A DNA stretch of 64,000 bases from Gammaproteobacteria bacterium (lineage in GTDB: Bacteria; Pseudomonadota; Gammaproteobacteria; Pseudomonadales; Azotimanducaceae). A program made the translations under genes and the position numbers. The stretch's first letter is position 1. The number at the start of each line of letters is the position of its first letter. The notes beneath the pieces were generated by a model, which saw nothing but the letters and a program-made list of their open reading frames with translations, was not told the origin of the DNA and searched no databases. Below are positions 27,105 to 36,382 of the stretch, piece after piece. The DNA lies in contig JABIZD010000172.1 in NCBI GenBank assembly GCA_018666555.1, positions 1 to 64,000 of the forward strand, in the 5' to 3' direction.

Positions 27105-28393
27105 CGAACCGCCTCCTGGCTGTAACGGCATTTCTGGTCTTTTATGTGGGCTTCAAAATCATCTCTGAAATACTTCAGGCCACTGGTAAGGGGTTCAATA
27201 GCACCGGGCGCGTGGGCACAATGGGTATTACCGAGACCGCCAATAAATTTCGCCTGTCTTTCCAGGGTCTCGATGTCACCTGGCTGGCCATCGCCAGCTT
27301 CGATGGTATCGAGAATTTCCTTGACCCAGGGCAGGCCCTCTCGGCACGGCGTACAGAATCCACAGGATTCTCTAGCAAAGAATTTTTCAAGGTTCGCGAC
27401 CATGCCAACAGGACAGGTTTTATCGTCCAGGATGATCATGGTGCCGGTTCCCATCCTGCTGCCGGCCTGTTGAATCGATTCATAATCCATGGGCAGGTCA
27501 AGGTGTTCATCAATAAGGAAATCGGTGGAGGCACCACCCGGCAGGAAGCCTCTTAGACTGTAGCCTTTCTTCATGCCTGCAGCGTGCTGTTCGACGATTT
27601 CTCTACCCGTTGTACCGATGGGTAGCTCCCAACAGCCCGGGTTATTGACTCTGCCAGATACGCCATAGAGTTTTGTACCGGCATCTTTACCTATGCCAAG
27701 TGATTTGAACCAGTCAGCGCCATTGGCAATGATGTGAGGGATATTGCACAGCGTTTCAACGTTGTTGACGATCGTTGGACGTCCCCACAAACCGCTTACC
27801 TGCGGGAAAGGGGGTTTCGCTCTGGGAATGGCTCGTTTGCCTTCAAGCGAGTTTAGCAGCGCTGTTTCTTCACCACAGATATAGCGGCCAGCGCTAACGT
27901 GAACATGTAGTTTGAAGCTGAACTGGCTGCCTTGGATGTTATTGCCCAGGTAGTTGCGGTCTTCTGCTTGCTGGATAGCCTCTCGAAGTCGCTGGATAGC
28001 GGTATGATATTCATGACGAATGAAAATGTATCCGATATCTGCCGATATGGTGTAAGCAGATAGGATCATACCCTCAACTAACTGGTGAGGATCAAACTCC
28101 ATCAACAGTCGGTCCTTGAATGTTCCTGGTTCCATCTCATCGGCATTGGCAACTAGATAGCGGTGACCTGTGTCACTCGGCGCTGGCACAAAACTCCATT
28201 TCATCCCAGTGGGGAAACCCGCTCCGCCCCGGCCGCGCAGATTCGCATCGCTTATCGTTTCCAGAACACTTTTAGGATCGGCCTGACCGATAGTGTCGCG
28301 AACGGCCTGGTAGCCTCCGTTAGCTTCATAGGCTGTCAGGTCGGTGGGTCCCTTTTCGGGGTTGATATTACGCGTCAACGGTGTTTCGGTCAT
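27101..28393 (-). CDS. nuoF: NADH-quinone oxidoreductase subunit F
   Basis: 430 residues, the NADH- and FMN-binding subunit. LRGRGGAGFPTGMKWSF is the glycine-rich NADH site and YLVANADEMEPGTFKDR the FMN site. GRYICGEETALLNSLEGKR follows, and ESCGFCTPCREGLPW with a later Cys in GNTHCAHAPGA binds cluster N3. It takes electrons from NADH at the tip of the peripheral arm. It overlaps nuoE by four bases and nuoG by four bases. Confidence 0.97.
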   Translation of the reverse strand: MTETPLTRNINPEKGPTDLTAYEANGGYQAVRDTIGQADPKSVLETISDANLRGRGGAGFPTGMKWSFVPAPSDTGHRYLVANADEMEPGTFKDRLLMEFDPHQLVEGMILSAYTISADIGYIFIRHEYHTAIQRLREAIQQAEDRNYLGNNIQGSQFSFKLHVHVSAGRYICGEETALLNSLEGKRAIPRAKPPFPQVSGLWGRPTIVNNVETLCNIPHIIANGADWFKSLGIGKDAGTKLYGVSGRVNNPGCWELPIGTTGREIVEQHAAGMKKGYSLRGFLPGGASTDFLIDEHLDLPMDYESIQQAGSRMGTGTMIILDDKTCPVGMVANLEKFFARESCGFCTPCREGLPWVKEILDTIEAGDGQPGDIETLERQAKFIGGLGNTHCAHAPGAIEPLTSGLKYFRDDFEAHIKDQKCRYSQEAVR

Positions 28394-28875
28394 TTGAAAA
28401 TCTCGTCGACTTTGTCGGTAGTAAGGTCTGAATGCAGGGTGTCGCCAACCATCAAGACCGGTGCATGATCACAGGCGCCTAAACAGGTGACGGGTAGCAA
28501 TGTATATTTGTTATCGGCGGTGGTTTCGCCATAGTCTATATTCAGCCGGGATTTAACCGCGTCGCACATTTTATCACCGTCCATAATCCAGCAGGAGACG
28601 CTGTCGCAGAACAATATTACTTGTTCGCCGACGGGCTGGCGGTAAATCAGGTTGTAAAATGTAGCAATCGCATCAAGTTCAGCATTGGCTACACCGAGCA
28701 GCTGCGCGATAGAAGAAAGACTTTCGTCTGAGATCCAGCCTCGATGGTGCTGCACAATTTTTAAAGCATCAATGGCAGCCGATTTTCTGTCTGGCAGATG
28801 AGTGATCTCCGCCTCAATCTCTGCAATCTCGCCTGCCGACAATGCATTGATCAAATTATTATTAGCGACATTCAT
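28390..28875 (-). CDS. nuoE: NADH-quinone oxidoreductase subunit E
   Basis: 161 residues with the thioredoxin-like 2Fe-2S fold. The N1a ligands are the two Cys in FCDSVSCWIMDGDKMC and the two in CLGACDHAPV. The N-terminal helical part, IDALKIVQHHRGWISDESLSSIAQLLGV, is typical. It pairs with NuoF. A 55-bp gap separates it from nuoCD, the longest spacing in the hydrophilic half of the operon. Confidence 0.96.
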   Translation of the reverse strand: MNVANNNLINALSAGEIAEIEAEITHLPDRKSAAIDALKIVQHHRGWISDESLSSIAQLLGVANAELDAIATFYNLIYRQPVGEQVILFCDSVSCWIMDGDKMCDAVKSRLNIDYGETTADNKYTLLPVTCLGACDHAPVLMVGDTLHSDLTTDKVDEIFK

Positions 28876-28930
28876 GTCAGTCCCTTTAAATAGTTTTTAC
28901 CTATTAATTCAGTTCTATTCATTGCAACCC

Positions 28931-30685
28931 CTAACGATCCACGTCAGCCATGACAAAGTCGATACTGGCGATGATGGCTATAAGGTCAGCAATCATCAGC
29001 CCATTGCTGATTAATGGTATCTGTTGTAGATGCGGGAAAGATGGCGTGCGAATTCGAGTCCGGTAGGAATTGGTACCACCATCGCTTACCAGGGAATAAG
29101 CATTTAAGCCCTTGGTGGCTTCTATGGTCATGGTGCACTCCCCGGCCGGAATAACCGGACCCCAGCTGACATTGAGGAAGTGATGAATCATCGTCTCAAT
29201 ATCGTACATGGTGCGTTCTTTGGGTGGAGGCGTTGTCAGCGGATGATCGGCTTTATAAGGTCCCGCTGGCATGTTGTGCAGGCACTGTTCGATGATCCTG
29301 AGACTTTCCCTGATTTCAGCGACTCGAACTTGAGCCCGGTCATAGCAGTCTCCGTTCTGGAACACGGGAACTTCAAAATCAAACTGATCATAACCGCCGT
29401 AAGGACGATCGCGACGCATATCATAGTCGAAACCCGTGGCTCTAAGATTTGGGCCAGTGACACCCCAGTCCAGCGCCTCTGCACTATTATAGGCACCAAT
29501 CCCCTGGGTTCGCTGTTTTAGGATGCTGTTTTGCATCGACATTTTTTCATAGTCGTCGAGGCGGGCCGGCATCCAGTCGATGAAGTCCTTGATCATGGCT
29601 TCCCAGCCATTCGGTAAATCCTGGGCAACGCCACCGATTCGGAACCAGGCTGGATGCATCCGGCCACCGGTGATTGCTTCAACGATTCTGAACAATCTTT
29701 CTCTATCAGAAAACATATAAAACACGGGCGACATCTGGCCAACGTCCTGGGCAAAGGTACCGTAAAAAACGAGATGGCTGGAAATGCGAAACAATTCTGC
29801 CATCATGATTCTAATCACTTTGGCTCTATCCGGAACGGTAATTCCAGCCATTTTTTCCACGCCCATTACATAGGGCAGGTTATTCATGACACCGCCTACG
29901 TAATCGATGCGGTCAGTATAAGGGATATAGGAATGCCAGGTCTGCCGTTCAGCCATCTTTTCAGCACCGCGATGGTGATAACCTATCTCTGGGACTGCAT
30001 CTACAATTAACTCTCCATCCAATTGCAGAACAATTCTGAATACGCCGTGGACGGAAGGGTGGTTTGGGCCAAGGTTGAGGAACATGAACTCCGTTTTGCC
30101 GTGTTTGCGCTTCATGCCCCACTGTTCGGGTTTAAATCGCAGCGCTTCCTGCTCTGTATCCTGACGAGCATCGTCCATTCTAAATGGCGGCATTTCTGTG
30201 GCTCTCGCTGGATGATCCTTGCGCAGCGCATGGCCTTCCCAGGTCGGGGGTAATAGGATTCGGAAAAGATTTGGGTGACCGGTGAAGGTGACACCAAACA
30301 TATCCCAGACCTCACGTTCATACCAGTTTGCGTTGGGGTAAACCTGATGGATGCTGGCGACATTAAGGTCCGCTTCAGCCAGCGCAATTTTGAGCCGAAT
30401 ATCGCGACGGTGAGTTAACGACATTAAGTGATATATAACAGTGAAATCACTCGCAGGCTGGCCCTCTCGATGGGTTCGCATGCGTTCATCTATGGCTGAT
30501 AAATCGAATAGCATCTCGTATTTATTTTTCAGGAAAGCCAGTATTTCTTTGCTATCAGACCGCGAAATCCAGTAGGTTGGAATTTGATCGATGGTTGCTT
30601 GAAAGACAAACGACGACCCTGGAAATGCTTCCAGCAGCGCTGTTTCAATATCTGCATCTACAGTTGGTACCGCGGCAGCGGACAT
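28931..30685 (-). CDS. nuoCD: NADH-quinone oxidoreductase fused subunit CD
   Basis: 584 residues. The first about 180 are NuoC ([44 protein letters not shown]) and the rest is NuoD ([47 protein letters not shown]). The NuoD His and Tyr that touch quinone are in GPNHPSVHG and the YTDRIDY loop. The C-terminus ends [13 protein letters not shown], the expected nickel-site-derived tail without the Ni cysteines. The fusion is usual in Gammaproteobacteria and supports the taxonomic placement. Confidence 0.97.
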   Translation of the reverse strand: MSAAAVPTVDADIETALLEAFPGSSFVFQATIDQIPTYWISRSDSKEILAFLKNKYEMLFDLSAIDERMRTHREGQPASDFTVIYHLMSLTHRRDIRLKIALAEADLNVASIHQVYPNANWYEREVWDMFGVTFTGHPNLFRILLPPTWEGHALRKDHPARATEMPPFRMDDARQDTEQEALRFKPEQWGMKRKHGKTEFMFLNLGPNHPSVHGVFRIVLQLDGELIVDAVPEIGYHHRGAEKMAERQTWHSYIPYTDRIDYVGGVMNNLPYVMGVEKMAGITVPDRAKVIRIMMAELFRISSHLVFYGTFAQDVGQMSPVFYMFSDRERLFRIVEAITGGRMHPAWFRIGGVAQDLPNGWEAMIKDFIDWMPARLDDYEKMSMQNSILKQRTQGIGAYNSAEALDWGVTGPNLRATGFDYDMRRDRPYGGYDQFDFEVPVFQNGDCYDRAQVRVAEIRESLRIIEQCLHNMPAGPYKADHPLTTPPPKERTMYDIETMIHHFLNVSWGPVIPAGECTMTIEATKGLNAYSLVSDGGTNSYRTRIRTPSFPHLQQIPLISNGLMIADLIAIIASIDFVMADVDR

Positions 30686-30702
30686 TTAATTCCCCTTAAA
30701 GC

Positions 30703-31341
30703 TTAAACACTATCAGGCTCTCTCAGATCGGTCGCCTGCATGCGCGACTCCATCAATCTATCCCGTTGGCTGTTTTTATCTGGTTTGATTACGGTTTGCT
30801 CACCTATCGTCCAACTCAGAGGTCGTCTTTCTTTGCCGACCTGGTCCTGCAACATCATTAAGCCTTGCAGGAAAGCGTCTGGTCGAGGTGGGCAGCCAGG
30901 TACATATACGTCCACAGGCAGGAATTTATCCACACCCTGAACGACGCTGTAGATGTCATACATGCCACCGGAATTGGCACAGGAGCCCATTGAGATGACC
31001 CATTTAGGTTCCAGAAGCTGTTCATAGAGACGCTGTACTACCGGCGCCATCTTCAGAAAACAAGTGCCAGATATAACAATCATGTCTGCCTGCCGGGGCG
31101 TACCCCGGATGACCTCGGCACCAAATCGAGAGGCGTCATAGCGGCTGGTCAGGGCCGTGGCCATCTCTACATAGCAACATGAAAGGCCAAAATTAAAAGG
31201 CCAGATTGAATGTTTTCTTCCCCAGGCTAGCATGTCCTCGAGGTTAGTCATTACCAGGTTTCGCTTCAGATGTTCATCAACTGCACTGTCCACATCGGTT
31301 AGCGGTATGGTTTCGTCGGCTTTGCTGAGACTCCATTCCAT
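30703..31341 (-). CDS. nuoB: NADH-quinone oxidoreductase subunit B
   Basis: 212 residues. The N2 cluster ligands are the adjacent pair in [11 protein letters not shown], the Cys in [13 protein letters not shown] and that in [12 protein letters not shown]2 donates to quinone at the interface with NuoD and NuoH. The protein begins 2 bp after nuoA and ends 17 bp before nuoCD. The C-terminal tail after DQVGKERR is variable. Confidence 0.97.
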   Translation of the reverse strand: MEWSLSKADETIPLTDVDSAVDEHLKRNLVMTNLEDMLAWGRKHSIWPFNFGLSCCYVEMATALTSRYDASRFGAEVIRGTPRQADMIVISGTCFLKMAPVVQRLYEQLLEPKWVISMGSCANSGGMYDIYSVVQGVDKFLPVDVYVPGCPPRPDAFLQGLMMLQDQVGKERRPLSWTIGEQTVIKPDKNSQRDRLMESRMQATDLREPDSV

Positions 31342-31343
31342 AA

Positions 31344-31760
31344 TCAGTCCTGTAGGCGTTCAAGTTTGTAGCTGGGAGGGGGATTTGTCCGGGTTTTTCT
31401 GCCCCAATCAAGAGCGCCGGATTTCCATTCATAAATCAGTGCCACTACCAGGATGAAAATAAAAAACGAAATGGCCAGATAGCCATACACGCCAAGTTCG
31501 TAGAAGGCGACAGCCCAGGCAAAGATAAAAACTGTTTCCAGGTCAAAGATAACGAAGAATATAGCGACCAGGAAAAACTCCACCGAGACCGGGTTCTGCG
31601 CCGAGCCAATGTGGACCACGCCTGATTCGAAGGGTTCACCTGTGGCTCTGCGCATCGGAGATTTCTCGCCAATGACCGAGGATAAACCCAGAATAATCAC
31701 CACCAGTGCTACGACTGAGGCGAAATAAAGAACGAGCGGCCAGAGTGAGGGTTCAGTCAC
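31344..31760 (-). CDS. nuoA: NADH-quinone oxidoreductase subunit A
   Basis: First gene of the operon. The 138-residue protein has three TM helices. The conserved segment is [45 protein letters not shown], which includes the long loop between TM1 and TM2. It starts with GTG at 31760, with AGGTGA a few bases upstream. The operon promoter should lie in 31761-32053, where I see no tRNA or other gene. Confidence 0.95.
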   Translation of the reverse strand: MTEPSLWPLVLYFASVVALVVIILGLSSVIGEKSPMRRATGEPFESGVVHIGSAQNPVSVEFFLVAIFFVIFDLETVFIFAWAVAFYELGVYGYLAISFFIFILVVALIYEWKSGALDWGRKTRTNPPPSYKLERLQD

Positions 31761-32053
31761 AAGTCACCTGTGTCTTTGAGTTGTCAATTGAGTACTCCTG
31801 AATGCCCTTAATATGCAGGTCTTGCAGAAGAATGCGGTTGTCTAGAGCTCGGTTTATGGCCACGCTACCTCTTCACGAAGGGTACATACAATCGGCTAAG
31901 CAAATCTCTCGCACAGTGCAAAATAACGAGGCCGAATTTCAGATACGCAATCTACACTAAATGGCGTCTGAGGCGCAAGCATAACAGTGCCTAAAATGAG
32001 CTTTTAAGCTAAACATTCTGATGCTGGCCAGGGCAATTATAGGGACTTTCGAG
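31761..32053. other. Region upstream of nuoA
   Basis: About 290 bases holding the presumed nuo promoter and the 3' side of the homogentisate dioxygenase gene. No RNA gene, recognisable operator or strong terminator is seen. Confidence 0.4.
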
Positions 32054-33379
32054 CTATTCAGGGTTGAAATGTTTTTTGAAGCCTTTCCAGCAATCGATAT
32101 AGTTGATTTGACGCAAGGGGGTGTCCATTGCCCATTGGGTCGGTTGGATGATGTAACGGGATTCCAGCATAAAAGCGATGCTACCCTGGTTATGATTCGG
32201 CACCAGTTCGGCCTGGCTTGCTTTCTCGAATACGGCTGCTTCAGGACCATGCGGGCTCATGGAATTATGTAGACTGGAACCTCCGGGTACGAAACCATCT
32301 GGTTTGGCATCATACTGACCTTTGATTAGGCCCATATATTCGGACATGACGTTGCGGTGATACCAGGGCGGCCGGAAGGTGTTTTCTGCAACCATCCAAC
32401 GAGGCGGGAAGATGACGAAATCAATATTGGCGACGCCCTCGGTCGCCGATGGAGAAGACAGTACCGTATAGATGCTGGGGTCTGGATGGTCGAAACTGAC
32501 ACTGCCCATGACATTAAAACGGGCAAGGTCATATTTGTAGGGGGCTGAATTACCGGTCCAGGCGACTACGTCGAGGGGTGAGTGATCTAAACTTGCTCGA
32601 TAAAAATGGCCGGCGAATTTACATAACAGCTCCATTTCCTGGTCGATATCCTCATAGCTGGCACAGGGGTAGATAAAGTCACGATCATTGGCATAACCAT
32701 TGGCGCCGACCGGGCCACGTTCAGGTAATACAAAAGGTGTGCCGTAGTTTTCACAAACATAGCCGCGAGCGGTTTGGTGGAGCAAGTCGACAGCAAACTT
32801 GATTCCTCTGGGTATAACAGCGATTTCCCCAACCTTCAGATGCAGCGGGCCACATTCGGTGCGCAAGAGCAGCTCGCCCTGTTCAGGGATGAACAGTAAC
32901 TCCCCATCGGCACAATAAAAATAACGGTTTTGCATGGACCGGTTAATCGCATAGAGATGAATGCCCATGCCATATTGGCCCATGGCATTGCCATTAGCGG
33001 CAATGGTAATCAGGCCGTCGATGAAATCGACGGGTTTGCCCGGGACCGCTATGGGGTCCCAGCGCAGCATATTAGGTGGGGTGGTAATCTCGGTGACAGG
33101 GCCGGTGGTGACCGATGTCTGAGCGTAGGGGGTGTAATCACCCTGCACTACTGAAGGGCGAATCCGGTAGAACCAACAGCGCCTGTTAAGTGCTCTCGGA
33201 ACAGTAAACGCTGTGCTGCTGAGTTGTTCGGCGTATAGGCCTAGAGGTGCTTTTTGGGGGCTGAACTGTCCGACGGGCAGAGCGCCTGCAATGGCTTCGC
33301 TTTCATGCTCATTGTCGAAGCCGTGCTGGTATTTGATATCTTTGACGGATTGTTGTGTTGAAGATCTGGTAGTTTCCAT
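32054..33379 (-). CDS. hmgA: Homogentisate 1,2-dioxygenase
   Basis: 441 residues, full length for HGD. It opens the ring of homogentisate to maleylacetoacetate in tyrosine and phenylalanine breakdown. Family landmarks are YQHGFDNEHESEAIAGALPVGQ at the N-terminus, GTPFVLPERGPVGANGYANDRDF in the middle, and the iron ligands in PPWYHRNVMSEYMGLIKG (His and Glu) and SLHNSMSPHGPE (His). The later pathway genes (maleylacetoacetate isomerase, fumarylacetoacetase) are not in the window. It diverges from a sodium-coupled amino acid transporter across 487 bp that carries an operator-like inverted repeat. Confidence 0.97.
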   Translation of the reverse strand: METTRSSTQQSVKDIKYQHGFDNEHESEAIAGALPVGQFSPQKAPLGLYAEQLSSTAFTVPRALNRRCWFYRIRPSVVQGDYTPYAQTSVTTGPVTEITTPPNMLRWDPIAVPGKPVDFIDGLITIAANGNAMGQYGMGIHLYAINRSMQNRYFYCADGELLFIPEQGELLLRTECGPLHLKVGEIAVIPRGIKFAVDLLHQTARGYVCENYGTPFVLPERGPVGANGYANDRDFIYPCASYEDIDQEMELLCKFAGHFYRASLDHSPLDVVAWTGNSAPYKYDLARFNVMGSVSFDHPDPSIYTVLSSPSATEGVANIDFVIFPPRWMVAENTFRPPWYHRNVMSEYMGLIKGQYDAKPDGFVPGGSSLHNSMSPHGPEAAVFEKASQAELVPNHNQGSIAFMLESRYIIQPTQWAMDTPLRQINYIDCWKGFKKHFNPE

Positions 33380-33866
33380 ACTGAAATCTTTTGTGGGTTA
33401 GCAAAATATTCGCTTATTTGCCCATGGGTTAGCAAATAAATAATGTTTATGGCATTTGCTCGTCAGAATTGGCCGTTGATGATTTGGCTTGTAAACAGTG
33501 ATATCGAGTACTCGGTAAGCGAGCTTGGCCGATAGCAAAATCACTCTGTGCGATGGCCTATACAAGCCAGCGATGTAGTTGGTTGAAGATGATTTTCTGG
33601 ATACGCTGAGCAAGACAGGGTGCGATAAGAAAGTTTTGTAATGAATCTTCCTGCGTTGGAATGGCTGTAATGGCCAGCCGCAGTCAGGCGCCGAATTTAG
33701 TTCAAATGCTTTTATCTCAAAAGCGCTTAATTCAATCACGCTTAATTTGAATAGCTGTTACATACAAGGATTCAATAAAGGAATAGCTGCTAATGATAGG
33801 TCTAGTGTGGCTGATGGGTTACATTAGCCTGAATGTCCTCGTCCCTGATTTGCTAAGGCGGAAAAT
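33380..33866. other. Divergent intergenic region, hmgA and symporter
   Basis: 487 bases without a supportable gene. Near hmgA there are two copies of GGGTTAGCAAA (33395-33405 and 33426-33436, 31 bp apart) and an 8-bp-arm inverted repeat. Near the symporter, CGCTTAATT is repeated at 33724 and 33739 and GAATAGCTG at 33749 and 33781. The layout suggests regulated divergent promoters. Confidence 0.5.
33414..33439. promoter_or_regulatory. Candidate operator upstream of hmgA
   Basis: TTATTTGC (33414-33421) and GCAAATAA (33432-33439) are perfect inverted arms with a 10-bp spacer, centred about 47 bp before the hmgA start. The GGGTTAGCAAA direct repeats overlap it. It does not match the TyrR box. 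A dedicated repressor is inferred; no regulator gene is nearby. Confidence 0.45.
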
Positions 33867-35228
33867 GTGAAAACCGAATATTGGTCGTCCCAAACTACCT
33901 TTCTTCTTGCTACAGCCAGTTGTTCTGTGGGTCTCGGGAATCTATGGCGCTTTCCTTATATTGCCGGTGAAAACGGCGGCGGCGCATTTGTGCTGGTGTA
34001 TCTGGCTTTTGTGTTATTTATCGGTGTGCCCCTGGTGATGGCGGAACTCGCCATCGCGCGTCGCGGACGTAGTAGTCCAGTCAAGGCTATTGTCATTGTT
34101 GCCCGCGAAGAATCTCGATCTTCGGTTTGGCATTCCATAGGCTGGATGAGTGTGCTTGGGCCTTTGCTGGCTTTAAGCTTCTACGCTGTTGTGGGCGGCT
34201 GGTCCTTGGATTATTTGCTTCAAGCAACTATGGGGGGATTTAGCAACGTTGGTGCAGAACAGGCCCAGCAACTGTTTGCCGGCTTGCTGGACTCTCCCAT
34301 GCGCATGATAGTCTCGTTTTCGCTGATGCTTGTCGGCGTTGCAGTTGTGGTCGGCACGGGGCTGCGTAAAGGCATAGAGAAGGTTTCGATGTTTATGATG
34401 CCAGCACTGGCTGTTCTTCTTGTGTTGCTTGCTGGCTACGCCGCAGTGGTTGGTGCCTCAGCCCAGGCCTGGCAGTTCATGTTTGATGCGGATTTTTCAA
34501 AACTGAACCCTGAAGTTATTCTAATGGCCTTGGGGCAGTCGTTGTTCTCAATCGCGATTGGAACAGGCGCATTGCTCGCTTATGGAGCCTACCTGCCCAA
34601 AGACGTTTCGATTCCCAGGGCAGCCTGGGTGATAGCACTGGCTGATACAACGGCGGCTGTTCTGGCAGGGTTACTTATTTTCCCGATTGTTTTCGCTTCG
34701 GGCCTTGATGTCAGCGAAGGCCCCGGTCTGATCTTTGTGACCATGCCGGTCGCTTTTGCTAACATGCCTGGAGCACAAGTGGTTGGCCCGTTATTCTTTT
34801 TACTGGTGTTTTTTGCTGCCTTTACATCTGGAATTGGTATGTTGGAACCCTTCGTTTCCTGGGCCGAGGAGCAGCCGGGCCTGAATCGTCCCAAGGCCGC
34901 TGCAGGCACTGTGGTTATCGTTTGGTTGCTGGGCCTGGCAGCGGTATTTTCATTTAATATCTGGAAAGATTTCACACCCCTGGACATGATCCCGCAGTTA
35001 GAGGGCCGAACCGTATTCTCGATTCTTGACTATGGCATCTCCAATATCGTTTTACCGATTAATGCGCTCTTGATAGCGCTGTTTGCTGGTTGGGCTATTA
35101 AAGGTAGCAATATGCGTCGTGAGCTTGGCTTGGAGTCGAGCTATGGCTGGTGGGCTTGGCAGTTCTCTGTTCGGGTGTTGGCGCCGGTCGCTGTATTGTG
35201 TGTGTTCCTGTTTAATATTGCCGACTGA
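33867..35228 (+). CDS. Neurotransmitter:sodium symporter (NSS) family transporter
   Basis: 453 residues with about 11-12 TM helices. The NSS signature at the N-terminus is SCSVGLGNLWRFPYIAGENGGGAFVLVYLAFVLFIGVPLVMAELAIARRGR, whose unwound TM1 region binds Na+ and substrate. LMALGQSLFSIAIGTGALLAYGAYL is the TM6 counterpart. Bacterial members of this type (LeuT, MhsT, Tyt1) import amino acids with sodium. Placement beside hmgA suggests tyrosine or phenylalanine as substrate, by inference. Translation starts at GTG 33867, five bases after AAGGCGG. Just after the stop is a 13-bp tandem repeat. Confidence 0.93.
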   Translation: MKTEYWSSQTTFLLATASCSVGLGNLWRFPYIAGENGGGAFVLVYLAFVLFIGVPLVMAELAIARRGRSSPVKAIVIVAREESRSSVWHSIGWMSVLGPLLALSFYAVVGGWSLDYLLQATMGGFSNVGAEQAQQLFAGLLDSPMRMIVSFSLMLVGVAVVVGTGLRKGIEKVSMFMMPALAVLLVLLAGYAAVVGASAQAWQFMFDADFSKLNPEVILMALGQSLFSIAIGTGALLAYGAYLPKDVSIPRAAWVIALADTTAAVLAGLLIFPIVFASGLDVSEGPGLIFVTMPVAFANMPGAQVVGPLFFLLVFFAAFTSGIGMLEPFVSWAEEQPGLNRPKAAAGTVVIVWLLGLAAVFSFNIWKDFTPLDMIPQLEGRTVFSILDYGISNIVLPINALLIALFAGWAIKGSNMRRELGLESSYGWWAWQFSVRVLAPVAVLCVFLFNIAD

Positions 35229-35310
35229 GATGAAGCCAGCAGTTCGATGTTACCGGCTGCGACCATTGGGCCCTTGGGTCCTGATCAGTGAGGGGGTTTG
35301 CTCAGCCGCA

Positions 35311-35375
35311 TAGTGGTAATAAATAGTGGTAATACATAGTGGTAATACATAGTGGTAATACATAGTGGTAATAAT
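35311..35375. repeat. 13-bp tandem repeat, five copies
   Basis: Five contiguous copies of TAGTGGTAATACA (the first and last with one or two changes) lie about 80 bp after the symporter stop. The middle three copies are identical, which indicates recent expansion. No hairpin or coding function is apparent. Confidence 0.9.
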
Positions 35376-35476
35376 AGTAGCCCCATGGCCCATTGTTTGT
35401 CGCTAGCGGGTTTGTTGCTACCTGAATTATGACCGGACTAACCCGAGTATAACATTATATTGCTACAGCGCCTCAC

Positions 35477-36382
35477 TCACTGAACTTGTCTTAGATCTGT
35501 TTGGCCGGCATCAAAGTTGTTGAGTATTTCGGGGCAAGCGGTTCCTTGCGGCGCACTTCCCAGGGTCAGTATGTCCAGGAAGGTGGTGGTGGCGAAGGTA
35601 GCAAACCCGGGTACACCGTTGGCAATAGTGGTATCCACAATGGCATGTTCTACGGATACCTGGTAGGCATTTTCTGGTATCAGGTGTTCAGCCGGGATAA
35701 CGAATTGTGTTGCAGAGTAATCCAGGTAAGGCTTGTTCTCGAAAGGGCGTCCGCTATGTGAACGACGTTCACCGTGGCAGTTGCCCATAATGACGAATAC
35801 CAGGTCGTTAACGATTCCCAACGGGTCCTCGTCGCCTTGTTTGAATTCGCTCCAACTTACCTGAAGCGCCATATCCGCTCGAATCATGCGTGGTAAAACT
35901 GGTTTACCTCCCTGCGATAAAATGATTTGTGGCGCATCCGGTATGCGCGAACGATTTGAGTGAGAGTTGCTTAGTGCGATCGTTTGTTCTACCGGACCCG
36001 TAGAGGGCGTGTCGTAACGAAATATATAGTTACCATCCGGATAGTGGTTTTCAAGTTCGGTTTCAGCGGCATATCTGCCACCATGCATTTCAAGAGCATA
36101 GCCGCTGTCTGAAAAGGCAATTGCGTCAGTTGGTTTGCCAGGCGTTAACAATCCAGACTGATTTATGACGCCGTTGGGCTGAACAAATATTTCTGCGAAA
36201 AAATGATAATTGAGGGCTTCGACCCGACTATTATCGAATTGCCTGAAGTTAGCTGTTTTACCGGCGACGATAAAAGTAATGTCTGTCTGTAGCTGGGGTG
36301 CTTGATTTGCCGCAGCGCCAGCGAGACTGGAACAGGACATAGCCAGTGCGGATAATAAGACTGCAAGGTGCTTGAATATCAT
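35477..36382 (-). CDS. Secreted protein of unknown family
   Basis: I do not recognise a family. About 301 residues from ATG 36382, beginning with a signal peptide (basic FKH, hydrophobic LAVLLSALAM, then SCSSLAGAAA), so it is exported. A lipoprotein is possible but the sequence before the Cys is not a good lipobox. The mature part is rich in predicted beta structure and polar residues, with segments such as YPDGNYIFRYDTPS and GIVNDLVFVIMGNCHG, and has two Cys far apart. Its ATG overlaps the stop of the upstream reductive-dehalogenase-like gene (ATGA), so the two are translationally coupled and probably work together. Confidence 0.6.
   Translation of the reverse strand: MIFKHLAVLLSALAMSCSSLAGAAANQAPQLQTDITFIVAGKTANFRQFDNSRVEALNYHFFAEIFVQPNGVINQSGLLTPGKPTDAIAFSDSGYALEMHGGRYAAETELENHYPDGNYIFRYDTPSTGPVEQTIALSNSHSNRSRIPDAPQIILSQGGKPVLPRMIRADMALQVSWSEFKQGDEDPLGIVNDLVFVIMGNCHGERRSHSGRPFENKPYLDYSATQFVIPAEHLIPENAYQVSVEHAIVDTTIANGVPGFATFATTTFLDILTLGSAPQGTACPEILNNFDAGQTDLRQVQ

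Noticed and set aside
31761-32053. tRNA gene upstream of nuoA
   Set aside because: Some Gammaproteobacteria carry tRNAs near nuo, but no T-arm GTTCRA motif or cloverleaf could be drawn here.
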